In this document: positions 16,820 through 25,775 of the stretch, piece after piece
Position numbering within the stretch: position 1 is the stretch's first letter
How the letters are laid out: each line of letters starts with the position of its first letter
Program-made: the position numbers and the translations under genes
Assembly: GCA_913060515.1 (NCBI GenBank)
Contig: CAJXRZ010000016.1
Location: 1-64,000, forward strand
Length of the DNA stretch: 64,000 nucleotides
Direction: 5' to 3'
Source of the DNA: an uncultured Pseudomonadota bacterium
Lineage (GTDB): Bacteria; Myxococcota_A; UBA796; CAJQPC01
The notes under the pieces: model-generated
Told to the model about the DNA's origin: nothing
The model's database searches: none
The model's input: the letters and a program-made list of their open reading frames with translations, nothing else

Positions 16820-17965
16820 TCAGAGCGTGACCCTGTGGACCTCTCCGTCTGCCAACCCAAATGCGACAAGCGAGCCCTCTGCCCACACTGGGTTCGAGAG
16901 AATCTCGTAGGAGCGCTCACTGGCTGTGAGGCCACTGTACAGGCGCTCGGCGCCTTTGGGGCCTGCGCGGAAGCCCACCACATCCCCGAGCTGCCCGACC
17001 CGTCCGACCTTCTCGAAGGGGCCGAGGAGCTCTCCGTTCAGGCTGACGACCTTGCCCTCGCTGGTGCTGGCCACAAAGACAAAGCCACCATTGGAGGTGA
17101 CCTGGATGGTCGAGACCTTTGTGAAGGGTCCGAAGCGGCCGGAGTCGGTCACCACAAAGCACTCGGTGCCCTCTCTGGCTGCATAAGCGTAGCCAGCGGC
17201 GGACACCGCGAAGGCCGAGACTTCGTCGTGGGCGCCGTGGATTTCACCGTCGATGCAGAGTCCCCAGCGGCCTTCGGTGCGCGCTGGCCAAGCCAAGCGG
17301 CTGCCGTCCGCCGAGAATTTTGGTCCCAGCGCCCGCTCGTGCTGTCCCACCAACTCACCGGCCTTCCAGACCTTCCACTCGCTGCCTGCTTCCAGGTGAG
17401 CGACCACAGCATTGGGTCCTAGCGCGGGCGCTTTGACGCTCTCGCCAAAGGCGAGGGGCTCGCCGTTCAGGTACAAGACCTCCTTTCCCCACAGCTTGGC
17501 CTCGACCCCGGGTTTGCCGGCCACAAAGGCACAGAACGCGTAGTTGCCGCTGGCATCCACCACCAGGTCACCCGCGTCTTTCCACTGACCGATCTCCTCC
17601 CCATTGATGTGAAGGGTCATTCCCTCTTTGTTTTTGCCGAAGACCCCGTAGTGGGACCCGGCAGTCGCGAGCCCAGCCAAGCGCATGAAGGTGGGCCCAG
17701 GGTCCCCGTCGCAGACGAGGCGCTGGCCACCGACGACCTTCTCGGTGAAGAGCAGCCGGCCGTCTTGTAGGTAGTTCAGTCGCGAGGGTTTGCCTGCGAC
17801 GGGCATGTGCTCTCCGTCCACAAGCAAGGCCGGGCCACTTTGGAGCATGGCGGCTCCTGCCCAGTGGGCACCGTCGGCCGAGGCGAAGAGTGACCGCAGC
17901 TCTATGAAGTCCGATTCGACAGCCAACTGTGCCTCCAATGTTGGCCCAGCCCGTAGCACGGGCAC
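16820..17965 (-). CDS. Hypothetical beta-propeller-like protein
   Basis: The 381-residue product is almost entirely beta and built of repeats of the form GxxxxxxLxxNGExxGxFxKV, for example LHINGEEIGQWKDAG, LYLNGEPLAFGES, LCIDGEIHGAHDEVS and VSLNGELLGPFEKVG. This suggests a WD40- or Kelch-like propeller of six or seven blades. No signal peptide is visible after the GTG start at 17965, so it would be cytosolic unless the start is misplaced. Function unknown. It lies upstream of kynA on the same strand with a 166-nt gap, probably as a separate unit. Confidence 0.65.
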   Translation of the reverse strand: MPVLRAGPTLEAQLAVESDFIELRSLFASADGAHWAGAAMLQSGPALLVDGEHMPVAGKPSRLNYLQDGRLLFTEKVVGGQRLVCDGDPGPTFMRLAGLATAGSHYGVFGKNKEGMTLHINGEEIGQWKDAGDLVVDASGNYAFCAFVAGKPGVEAKLWGKEVLYLNGEPLAFGESVKAPALGPNAVVAHLEAGSEWKVWKAGELVGQHERALGPKFSADGSRLAWPARTEGRWGLCIDGEIHGAHDEVSAFAVSAAGYAYAAREGTECFVVTDSGRFGPFTKVSTIQVTSNGGFVFVASTSEGKVVSLNGELLGPFEKVGRVGQLGDVVGFRAGPKGAERLYSGLTASERSYEILSNPVWAEGSLVAFGLADGEVHRVTL

Positions 17966-18116
17966 TGAGTGTTTTCACCAGCCCTGGCGGATGGCTCGCA
18001 TTCTGGGACGCAGCTTTCTCCTTCCTGGGACTTGTCTAGCTCCCTGGAGTGGAGAGATTCGGCCCTATTCGTCGCTTGAGACCTCCTTCGGTGACCTGAA
18101 CGACAAGGACCAGACC

Positions 18117-18788
18117 ATGACCTCACCAACGCCTGCGCTTCAGATCGACATCGTCTCCGACGTCATGTGCCCTTGGTGCATCGTCGGCTATCGGCAGTTG
18201 GCCACAGCGCTCAAGGCTACGGGAACGCCCCATGAGATCCGCTGGCATCCCTTCGAGCTGAACCCGAAGATGCCGGCGGAAGGCCAGAACATCCGCGAGC
18301 ATCTGGCCGAAAAGTACGGGTCGACGGACGAGCAGTCGGAGGCCAACCGCGCCCACCTGACGCGCGTCGGCGCCGAGGTGGGTTTTGAGTTCCGTTTCAC
18401 CGAAGACCAGCGCATGCACAACACCTTTGATCAACACCAGCTCATGCACTGGGCTGACCAGCAGGGCCGACGCCACGATCTGAAGATGGCGCTCTTCGAT
18501 GCCCACTTCACCCATGGCCGCAACCTCAGCGACAGGGCGGTGCTGGCCGATGTCGCTGCGGAGATCGGCCTGGCCCGAGACGAAGCGCTGGCGGTCTTGA
18601 TGGACCAACGCTTTGCCGCCGAGGTGCGTGAAGCGGAGCAGTTTTGGGTCAACCAAGGCGTCCGTGGCGTGCCAGCGGTGGTCTTCAACAGACGTCATCT
18701 GGTGAGTGGGGCCCAGGGCGTAGAGAACTTCACCAGCATCTTGAAGCAGCTTGCGGCCATGCCGGAAGAGGCCGCGCCTTCAGCCTGA
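18117..18788 (+). CDS. FrnE-type DsbA-family oxidoreductase
   Basis: This 223-residue protein has a thioredoxin fold with the active site DVMCPWCIVG (CPWC) near residue 20 and a helical insertion, as in the FrnE / 2-hydroxychromene-isomerase-like DsbA family. The cis-proline region reads RGVPAVVFNRRHLVSGAQ. There is no signal peptide, consistent with FrnE proteins acting in the cytosol in thiol-disulfide exchange and stress tolerance. The start at 18117 was chosen because homology begins at LQIDIVSDVMCPWC; the open frame runs back to 17790 with unrelated sequence. No strong Shine-Dalgarno precedes it. Confidence 0.9.
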   Translation: MTSPTPALQIDIVSDVMCPWCIVGYRQLATALKATGTPHEIRWHPFELNPKMPAEGQNIREHLAEKYGSTDEQSEANRAHLTRVGAEVGFEFRFTEDQRMHNTFDQHQLMHWADQQGRRHDLKMALFDAHFTHGRNLSDRAVLADVAAEIGLARDEALAVLMDQRFAAEVREAEQFWVNQGVRGVPAVVFNRRHLVSGAQGVENFTSILKQLAAMPEEAAPSA

Positions 18789-18801
18789 GCGCATTGCTTC
18801 G

Positions 18802-19722
18802 TCAGCCTTGCCAGCCCTGGGCTCGAAGCTGATTCCCAATGGCTTGAATCTGACTCTCGTAGAAGGCCTGGGTCACGGCCGCCGTTGGCGCGACTCTGTC
18901 GAAGGCGTGGAAGGCGCCCTCGATGCAGTGCAACTGTGTTGAGACGCCTTCCTGGTCCAGGCGCTCGGCGTAGGCCAAGACCTCTGCGTGGAAGAGATCC
19001 AAGGTGCCAACTCCAATCCATGTGGGAGGGAGCCCTTTGAGGGAGTCTGCCCGGGCTGGCACGGCGCAGGGGGGCAGGGTGTTGCGGTCCAGCTCACGCA
19101 AGTAGGTGTCCCAGCCCAAGCGGTTGGAGTCCTGGTCCCAGAAGCGGTAGGCGCTCGCGTTGGGGTGGGGGGCGTTCGAGGAGCGGTCGTCGAGCATGGG
19201 ATAGACGAGCACCTGCAGGCAGGGCTGGAGCCCGCCTTCCTCGCGGCAGAGCTCACTCAGGGCCGCGGCCAGGCAGCCTCCGCCGCTGACACCCAACACG
19301 GCAATCATTCCGGGATTCACCTCGTCCTGGGCTCCGAGCCAGTCCAGAGCCGCTTTGCAGTCTTGGAGGGGGGCTGGGAAGGGATGGGCGCCCGCCAGTC
19401 GGTACTGGACCGAGCAGACGGGGATCCCGAGGGCGTCCACGAAACGCTGAATCAGGGAACTGTCCTGGCGGGCGTCCCCCATGACCAGGCCGCCACCGTG
19501 AATCCACAACAGCGCCGGACCTGGTTCGGCCGCTGCCTTGGCCGGCCGATACACATACACGCTGAAGGGCCCTAGGGTGTGCGCTTCACTGGGATCGAAG
19601 AGGTAGGCCAGGGGAGAGAAGAGATTCAGCGCGGGGAGCGTCCAGCTGCGCGCGACTACCCGCGGGGAGAGCCGCGCGGCGGCGACCAGCTCGGGATGGA
19701 AGTCGGGAACTGGGGGAGGCAT
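18802..19722 (-). CDS. HSL-family (GDXG) alpha/beta hydrolase
   Basis: This 306-residue esterase-like protein has the HGGG oxyanion motif (LLWIHGGGLVMGDARQ), a nucleophile elbow GVSGGG, an acid region WIGVGTLDLFHAEV and the catalytic histidine GAFHAFDRV. These define the hormone-sensitive-lipase family, although the usual GDSAGG elbow reads VSGGG, a less common variant that keeps the serine. Likely substrates are small acyl esters. No signal peptide. It converges with the FrnE gene, 13 nt away. Confidence 0.85.
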   Translation of the reverse strand: MPPPVPDFHPELVAAARLSPRVVARSWTLPALNLFSPLAYLFDPSEAHTLGPFSVYVYRPAKAAAEPGPALLWIHGGGLVMGDARQDSSLIQRFVDALGIPVCSVQYRLAGAHPFPAPLQDCKAALDWLGAQDEVNPGMIAVLGVSGGGCLAAALSELCREEGGLQPCLQVLVYPMLDDRSSNAPHPNASAYRFWDQDSNRLGWDTYLRELDRNTLPPCAVPARADSLKGLPPTWIGVGTLDLFHAEVLAYAERLDQEGVSTQLHCIEGAFHAFDRVAPTAAVTQAFYESQIQAIGNQLRAQGWQG

Positions 19723-19787
19723 ATGGCTCGGGTCTTGTCAGCTGAGGCAGCACCATAGCCCTGTGCGATGGCGCTGCCTCTGACACG

Positions 19788-21311
19788 CTAATCCTCGGGC
19801 ACCATGCGTACACAGCGGACCGAGGCCTCGTTGCTTTCCGACCCAGCACCCGCATCGCCGGTGTGGAAGAACTTCATCCACTTGTAGTTGGATTGGTACT
19901 CGAACTGAGTTGAGCTCCACCAACCCGTGACACACTCGCCTCCCAGGCGCTGGTCCCAATAGCAGCCGTTCTCTTCGGGACCGCCCAGTGCGTCGCACGC
20001 ATCGCACCAGTCCACCGGTGTGCAGTCATAGATGTCACAGCCGCGGGTGAGCATGTTCAGCTCTCCAAGAGCAGGCAGGTACCAGTCGTCATGGCCGTGT
20101 GCGGACAGGTCTTGGCAGAACGCCACAGCATCCGGCCACTCTAGGTCTGTTCCTAGCCCGGTCTCTTGCCACTGAAGTGCTCCTCCGACGAGCGGGCATT
20201 CGTCCAGTGCCAAGGCCGCTACACCACCGGGGACCGGCATGGTGAACTTGACCGTATCCGTGAAGGGCCCGAGGCCTTGGGCCCACTCTGCACACTGCCG
20301 GTAGCCATAGGTCTCTGCTGCATCGATGTCACAACCACGGCGGCAATAGGCGGCATCCCACGTTCCGCAACCGAGCTGGGCATGGCAGGTGTCATAGCAG
20401 TCATCGTGCTCTTGGCAGCCTGGCGCTGTCCCGCAGGTGTGGGTCAGCGAGGCGATGAGGTACCCGGTCGCGTTGCCACCGATGTCTTCCTCGCACTCCT
20501 CGGTGGTCTCTTGGTCGCAGTTGATGGGCTGGCAGTCCGCGCCGCATGCGCCTCGGCAGAGGCTGTTGCAGGGGCCGGTCTCGGCAGCCATCGCGCGACG
20601 CTCGCTGTCTACATACTCTCCGACATCATCGAAGGGCAGAAGGGTGAGCACTGCTGGAAGTGGGGACTCCCAAGAGAGGCGAATCAGGTAGTTCTGGGCA
20701 ATTCCAGAGGTGCTGCCATCCGAGTCTGCGAAGTAGGCACAGCCGGAGCGCTCAGCGTATTCCTTTGCGCGTTCTGCCCGGTCGGCGTCGTGGTATTTCA
20801 GCACAGCCTGCCAGGGTGCGAGCAAGGCACCGACGGCTTCGTAGGGGACCTCCTCTACATCAGCAGCACAACCGAGCTGGAGTGGAACCAGAGCCAAGGC
20901 ATCGGCTAGGGGACCCTCTGCCAAGGCGTCGATAGCCGCCTGCTCTTCGGCAGTGAGCTCACCATTCCCGTCCATCGTCAGGCCGCCCGTGGACAAGGCC
21001 AGCAGTCCGTCGGAATCGAAGGACGCCTCTACGCTCTCGTCCCCCATGGTCAGACGCGCGGAGCCTGCCCCCTCTCCATCGCGAGTCGCCTGGTACTCAA
21101 CTACGCCGCCTTCGACGAAAGCGAGCTCCCCAGAGACCCCATCGGCTGTCGCTGTGGCCGTCAGCTCAGCCTCAAGGCACTCTCCTTCAAAGCAAACCGT
21201 GCCCGGTACATCTGCACAGGGGTCAGGTCTGCACTCTCGGTTTGAGCAACCGAGGGAAAAGAGCAGCCCCGTAGCCATCGAGACGGTCGTGAGTCTTAGG
21301 ACGAATTTCAT
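19788..21311 (-). CDS. Cys-rich lipoprotein: phospholipase-A2-like motif plus DUF1566 domain
   Basis: The 507-residue precursor has a lipoprotein signal with lipobox SLGC (Cys22), followed by a small Cys-rich segment (residues 26-45). Residues 291-327 contain CGTAPGCQEHDDCYDTC, which resembles the CCxxHDxCY active-site helix of secreted phospholipases A2 (His302-Asp303). The C-terminal part (about 375-505) is a DUF1566/Lcl domain: WPDAVAFCQDL, DDWYLPALGELNML, GWWSSTQFEYQSNYKWMKFF and VRCVRMV. It holds more than 30 cysteines, so it is probably disulfide-bonded outside the cytoplasm. The start at 21311 is fixed by the signal peptide, with GGAGGTG upstream. The two-module combination is unfamiliar to me. 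Confidence 0.75.
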   Translation of the reverse strand: MKFVLRLTTVSMATGLLFSLGCSNRECRPDPCADVPGTVCFEGECLEAELTATATADGVSGELAFVEGGVVEYQATRDGEGAGSARLTMGDESVEASFDSDGLLALSTGGLTMDGNGELTAEEQAAIDALAEGPLADALALVPLQLGCAADVEEVPYEAVGALLAPWQAVLKYHDADRAERAKEYAERSGCAYFADSDGSTSGIAQNYLIRLSWESPLPAVLTLLPFDDVGEYVDSERRAMAAETGPCNSLCRGACGADCQPINCDQETTEECEEDIGGNATGYLIASLTHTCGTAPGCQEHDDCYDTCHAQLGCGTWDAAYCRRGCDIDAAETYGYRQCAEWAQGLGPFTDTVKFTMPVPGGVAALALDECPLVGGALQWQETGLGTDLEWPDAVAFCQDLSAHGHDDWYLPALGELNMLTRGCDIYDCTPVDWCDACDALGGPEENGCYWDQRLGGECVTGWWSSTQFEYQSNYKWMKFFHTGDAGAGSESNEASVRCVRMVPED

Positions 21312-21450
21312 AGGCACCTCCACTCTGAGAGGCTGCAAGAGCTGTACCAGCGCAAGTCCGCAACTGAGTGAGTACTCGCTTGCTATTGCGGGGGAATTGA
21401 CCCACATCGGGTGGTGAGATCACCCTGCGGTGGGCCAACTCAGTGTTTCC

Positions 21451-22305
21451 CTAGGTCAAGTGCTCCAACATGGTCGTCGCTGCCAACTTCCCCAGGTCAT
21501 TGGCAGCCAGAGGACTGGCTCCTGTGATGAGGTGTCGGTCTACGACACAGGTCTTGTCGCTCTTGGTGTTCACGATCTTGGCGCCGAGCTCCGTGAGCTT
21601 TTCACCCAGGCGCCAAGGCATATGGCCGGGCAGGTAGCCAATCATTGGGGTCATCTTGTCCACTGAGTCGGGGAAGACCGCCATGTTGTAGCCCTCGTAG
21701 AGGAAGGGTTGGCCGTCCAAGGCCGTGGCCAGGAAGGAACCGGGCCCGTGACAGAGGCTGATGGTGAACAAGCCCTGCTCATGAGCTGTGCGCAGGATCT
21801 CCCCGACCTTCGGGTCTTCGGGAATTCCCAGCATGGCGCCGTGACCACCCGGAACGAAAACCGCGGCATAGTCGCTGATGTTGTCCAGGAAGGTGTCGGC
21901 GACATCCTGAAGCGGGCTTGGGGCCTCGAGGCGCGACTTCAGCGCTTCATAGAGCTCTTGGACCTTGGCGTCTCCATGTGGCATGGCCCACATCTCAAAG
22001 ACGACCGCTTTCCCGCTCAATGTGGCGATCTCGAACTCGAAGCCGGCGTTCTTGAGGTGCAGCATGGGCAAGAGGGCTTCAACAGGATGGTTCCCCGTCG
22101 AGAACTCCTTCCCGTTCTGCATCGTCATGTTCTTCTCTTCCGTGAAGACCACCAGGATCTTCTTCCGAGTGCCCGTGTAGGCCGTGTAGGGAACATGCTC
22201 GTAGTCGGTGACGTCCGAGGTTGAGAGCTTCAGGGCGAGCGTCGAGGGACTGAAGGAGCCGTCTGTCTCTTGCTTTGGAGCGATTCCGAAGAGTGATCTA
22301 AACAT
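21451..22305 (-). CDS. hchA: Hsp31/HchA: protein deglycase, glyoxalase III, chaperone
   Basis: This 284-residue DJ-1/PfpI-superfamily protein aligns along its length with E. coli Hsp31. It has FSTGNHPVEALLPMLHLKNAG, FEMWAMPHGDAKV, the core VFVPGGHGAMLGIPE, the nucleophile elbow ISLCHGPGSFLA and FPDSVDKMTPMIGYLPGHMPW. It detoxifies glyoxals and repairs glycated protein and nucleotides. The start at 22305 is preferred over 22317 because GAGG lies seven bases before it. It lies downstream of the quinone-reductase-like gene (47 nt) on the same strand and is probably co-transcribed, which points to a shared role in reactive-electrophile stress. Confidence 0.94.
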   Translation of the reverse strand: MFRSLFGIAPKQETDGSFSPSTLALKLSTSDVTDYEHVPYTAYTGTRKKILVVFTEEKNMTMQNGKEFSTGNHPVEALLPMLHLKNAGFEFEIATLSGKAVVFEMWAMPHGDAKVQELYEALKSRLEAPSPLQDVADTFLDNISDYAAVFVPGGHGAMLGIPEDPKVGEILRTAHEQGLFTISLCHGPGSFLATALDGQPFLYEGYNMAVFPDSVDKMTPMIGYLPGHMPWRLGEKLTELGAKIVNTKSDKTCVVDRHLITGASPLAANDLGKLAATTMLEHLT

Positions 22306-22352
22306 TTTGAGCCTCATCTACTAAGTTGGTTTGTATTGGCTTTTCGACGGGT

Positions 22353-23288
22353 CTAGTTGGGTACGACTTCGAGCACGATCTTGCCCTTGGCCCGACCGGT
22401 TTGACTCTTCTCGTGCGCTGCCCGCGTCTCTGAGAGAGGAAACACGGAGTCGATGAGAACCTTGACCTTGCCGGCGTCAATCAGTTGAGCGATTGCAGTG
22501 AGGTTCTCGCTGCTGGGCTGCACCATCAGGCCGCCGCCGCTTGCACCCACAGCCGCGAGAGCGTCAGCGTTGGGTGGACCCACCACGGAGAACAAACGAC
22601 CGCCCGCATTCAGCAGCTGGATCGAGCGCTCTTGGGTGTCTCCTCCGATGGTGTCCAAGACCACATCGACCTTGGAGAGAACGTCCTCGAAGCGCTGACT
22701 GCGGTAGTCCACGAACTCGTCGGCACCCAGCCCACGCACAAGGGCCTCGTTGCCTGCCGATGCCGTAGCGATGACATGGGCTCCGGCCGACTTGGCGAAC
22801 TGAATCGCAAAGCTGCCCACCCCGCCTGCGCCGGCATGAATCAGAACCCGCTCGCCTGCCTTCAACTGTGCATGGTCGAAGAGGGCCTGCCAGGCGGTGA
22901 GTCCCGCCAGGGGCACCGCTGCGGCTTGATTGTGAGTCAGGGTTGCTGGCTTGGTGGCCACTTCGGACGCCCGAACCACAACGTACTCGGCGTAGCTGCC
23001 GTTGCGGGTGATGTCTGGTCGGCTGTAGACAGCGTCGCCCACGGCCAGATGGCTGACCTCGGAGCCGATCTGCTCGACCACTCCCGAGACATCCCATCCC
23101 AGAGTGAGAGGCATCTGGTGGGGCACCATCGACGCCAAGTAGCCAGCCCGAATCTTCCAATCCACGGGGTTGACTGCGGCAGCGTGTACGCGAATGCGCA
23201 CATCTGTGGCCCCGGTCTCCGGCATCGGCGCCTCTTCATAGTTGAGTGCGTCGAGGTCGCCGTAGCTGTGGATGCGGATGGCCTTCAT
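22353..23288 (-). CDS. Zinc-independent NADP-dependent oxidoreductase (MDR, quinone reductase-like)
   Basis: This 311-residue medium-chain dehydrogenase lacks the catalytic and structural zinc cysteines. It has the GroES-like start (AVNPVDWKIRAGYL, GWDVSGVVEQIGSEV), the signature GLTAWQALFDHAQLKAGERV and the nucleotide motif AGAGGVGSFAIQFAKSAG. It closes with the SGRGKGKIVL-like ending (GRAKGKIVLEV). Such enzymes reduce quinones or alpha,beta-unsaturated carbonyls. It diverges from the LysR gene at 23383 with 94 nt between, the classic arrangement for a regulator and its target, and precedes hchA. Confidence 0.92.
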   Translation of the reverse strand: MKAIRIHSYGDLDALNYEEAPMPETGATDVRIRVHAAAVNPVDWKIRAGYLASMVPHQMPLTLGWDVSGVVEQIGSEVSHLAVGDAVYSRPDITRNGSYAEYVVVRASEVATKPATLTHNQAAAVPLAGLTAWQALFDHAQLKAGERVLIHAGAGGVGSFAIQFAKSAGAHVIATASAGNEALVRGLGADEFVDYRSQRFEDVLSKVDVVLDTIGGDTQERSIQLLNAGGRLFSVVGPPNADALAAVGASGGGLMVQPSSENLTAIAQLIDAGKVKVLIDSVFPLSETRAAHEKSQTGRAKGKIVLEVVPN

Positions 23289-23382
23289 GATGGCTCCCTG
23301 ATCTGGTTGGACCCGAAGAGTAAGCGCCCGGTGTAGGGCTGACTTGACCGCTCATGGGATAAACTTGCTCATTGGAGAGACA

Positions 23383-24318
23383 ATGACAGATGACCTCAAC
23401 CAGATGCGGGTGTTCGTGGAAGTGGCTCGGCAGGGCGGGTTCACCGCCGCAGCCCGGGTTCTGGACATGCCCAGGTCCACAGTGAGTCGTTGGGTACAGG
23501 AGCTAGAGAAGCGCCTGGGTGTGCGGCTGCTGCATCGCACTACGCGCCGCATCCAGCTCACTGAGATTGGGGAGGGCTACTACCAGAGGGGACTTCGAGC
23601 AGTGGAGTCGGTCGAAGAGGCCCAAGCCTGGGTCCGGAGTCGCGCCGAGGTGCCCCAAGGGACGCTCCGCGTGAGCACCTTTCAGCTCTTTGCGCAGACG
23701 CTTCTTGGTCCGGTTCTCGTGGAGTATCTGGAGCAGAACCCCGGTATGGACGTGCAGGTCATGATCGATGAGCGCGATGTCGATCTCGTTGGTGACCGCA
23801 TCGACCTGGCCATCCGGATCGGAAGCCTGAGCGACTCTTCATTGGTCGTTCGCAAGCTCGCCATGATGCATGGCTGGGTGCTTGCGAGCCCCGCGTATCT
23901 GGCCAGACATGGAGCTCCGAGCCACCCAAGCGAGCTAGCCGAGCGCTCCAATCTGATCTACGGGCATGACCGAGAGACCATCAAGCTGCCCTTTGACGAC
24001 GGCCAGGACCAGCTCGAGGTCTCCCTCCCGAGCAGATGCGTGGCAAACAGCATTGAGCTGGTTCGGCAGCTGACCCTGGGCGGCTTGGGCATTGGGTTTT
24101 TGCCACCAATACTCGCCCACGAAGACGTGGCCGCAGGCCGCCTTGTGCGCTTGCTGCCAAGCTGGAACACGGCTTCTTTGGCCATCTATGCGGTCTACCC
24201 TAGCCGTAGACATCTTGCGCAGAAGGTGCGTGCCTTCGTGGACTTGCTCGCGATGCAAGTCACATCTGAGACGGTGGAAGGCCAAAGGCAGCAGGAGCCG
24301 AAGCTGGTCACGACCTGA
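23383..24318 (+). CDS. LysR-family transcriptional regulator
   Basis: The 311-residue protein has the LysR winged helix at the start (DDLNQMRVFVEVARQGGFTAAARVL, then PRSTVSRWVQELEKRLGVRLLHRTTRR), followed by a substrate-binding domain from about residue 90. The close match to the CrgA/DhcR-like aromatic-stress subgroup is by pattern only. The start at 23383 has GGAGAG four bases upstream; the open frame back to 23344 adds nothing conserved. It diverges from the quinone-reductase-like gene and very likely controls that gene and hchA. A GCTCAT direct repeat (23350 and 23367) lies just before its start. Confidence 0.92.
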   Translation: MTDDLNQMRVFVEVARQGGFTAAARVLDMPRSTVSRWVQELEKRLGVRLLHRTTRRIQLTEIGEGYYQRGLRAVESVEEAQAWVRSRAEVPQGTLRVSTFQLFAQTLLGPVLVEYLEQNPGMDVQVMIDERDVDLVGDRIDLAIRIGSLSDSSLVVRKLAMMHGWVLASPAYLARHGAPSHPSELAERSNLIYGHDRETIKLPFDDGQDQLEVSLPSRCVANSIELVRQLTLGGLGIGFLPPILAHEDVAAGRLVRLLPSWNTASLAIYAVYPSRRHLAQKVRAFVDLLAMQVTSETVEGQRQQEPKLVTT

Positions 24319-24395
24319 GCAGAGGGTTCCGTGTCAGATGACTGCTCCCACCATGGAGTCTTTCGTAGAAGTGGCCGATAGCGTTAGTCGCGCGC

Positions 24396-25733
24396 ATGGC
24401 TCCCTTCCCTATGCTTGCTCTCTTCTACTCCCGCGCTGGCGACAGTCGATTGGCTGAGTTCGAGGCTGTGGCCAGCAGGTTCGGTGGGTCAGGGGCGGAC
24501 TTTGGCTGGGATAGGAGGGTGCTTGCTACGAACGGTGGAGACCTGGGGCCGCGAGTGGTCCAATGGCTCTCGCCCTTCTCGGAGGCAGATGAAGCTTGGC
24601 TCGCAGACGCAGCTGCGCAGGCTGTGGGCTGCCGAGGTGTCTTTGAAGTGTGGGGAAAGGGGGACACGCTCGAGGCCTGCGCGGCCTCAGCTGCAGCGGT
24701 CCCGTCCTCTCACATCCAAAGACGCATCCCAGGCAGCTGGCGGCTCGAGTCCGCTGTCCTGGGCTCGCGACGCAGTCAGCACCCCAGCTCACTGCGCAAG
24801 CGCATGGATGCCTTTGGGACGGTGCTCGATGCCTTGGAGGAGCGGGCGGTGGACCTGAAGGACCCTCAGAGCCGCCTCTGGTTGGTGGAGGACCGGCAGT
24901 CCCTCAAGGACGCGGGTCCTTTTCCGGAGCCGCCCCCCCGCTATCTCTTGCTCTTTCAGCTGCCCTCGGACGTGCCAGCGATTCAGGTACGAATGGCCCA
25001 GCTCGACACGCGCAAGCGTGCTTTCCTGAGTACATCGACCTTGCCGGCAGACCGAGCACTGCTCCTCTGCAACCTGGCCCTTGCGCGGGCCTCCAGTCCG
25101 GAGCCGACGGTGCTCGACCCCTTTTGTGGGTCCGGAGGCATTCTGTTGGCGGCCGCTGCGCTCGGTGCCCAGACTGTTGGGTCCGATCTGGACTGGCGCA
25201 TGGTCTCGGACAATCCCTGGCCCACCCGCATCCCGCCGTCTCCTGGTCGTCCAGGGCGCGGCACCGAGCGGGTGCGAATGCGCGACAACTTTGTTGAAGC
25301 AGAGCTCCCGGAGCCCAGAGCTCTGCTCACCCTGGACGTGGGCGCAGACGAGGCCGCATCGACCTTGCTCCTGGCCAACGGTGGGCTGCTGTACGACGCG
25401 CTGGTCTGTGACCCCCCCTACGGTCGCAGGGAGTTTCAAGGGGGAGAGGAGCGTTGGGCGGGTGAGCTCTCCTTCAAGGTGGATGCAGTGGCCCTTGGAA
25501 GCGCCCTGCGTACTCTGTTCCTGCTTGCACGCCAGACCCTCAAGCCATCGGGCAGTCTGGTGTTCTTGACCCCCGTGCGCTCGCCGAATGATGGAAGCAA
25601 GCCTAGCCTTGAGGAGCTCCGGGCGATGTTGACGCTCGAAGGAGCCTCTCAGAACCTGAGCCTGAGGCACCTAAGCGTGGAGCCCATTCACCGTGGACTA
25701 CACCGGGCTGTGGTGGTGATGGACCGGTGCTGA
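24396..25733 (+). CDS. Trm11-like tRNA (guanine-N2) methyltransferase family protein
   Basis: The 445-residue protein has an N-terminal region that fits a degenerate THUMP-like domain and a C-terminal class I methyltransferase. The first SAM motif is LDPFCGSGGILLAAAALG and the catalytic motif is CDPPYGRREFQGG (DPPYG). DPPY enzymes methylate exocyclic nitrogens. The arrangement (FCGSGG at about residue 245 and DPPYG with a following Arg at about 345) resembles archaeal and eukaryotic Trm11/TrmG10, which make m2G10 in tRNA, more than bacterial RlmKL or DNA methylases. The start at 24396 has no clear Shine-Dalgarno; Met6 (24411) is an alternative. Confidence 0.7.
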   Translation: MAPFPMLALFYSRAGDSRLAEFEAVASRFGGSGADFGWDRRVLATNGGDLGPRVVQWLSPFSEADEAWLADAAAQAVGCRGVFEVWGKGDTLEACAASAAAVPSSHIQRRIPGSWRLESAVLGSRRSQHPSSLRKRMDAFGTVLDALEERAVDLKDPQSRLWLVEDRQSLKDAGPFPEPPPRYLLLFQLPSDVPAIQVRMAQLDTRKRAFLSTSTLPADRALLLCNLALARASSPEPTVLDPFCGSGGILLAAAALGAQTVGSDLDWRMVSDNPWPTRIPPSPGRPGRGTERVRMRDNFVEAELPEPRALLTLDVGADEAASTLLLANGGLLYDALVCDPPYGRREFQGGEERWAGELSFKVDAVALGSALRTLFLLARQTLKPSGSLVFLTPVRSPNDGSKPSLEELRAMLTLEGASQNLSLRHLSVEPIHRGLHRAVVVMDRC

Positions 25734-25775
25734 AGCGGGTGCGGAACCAGGGATGGCTGACGTGGAGGATTGCTG

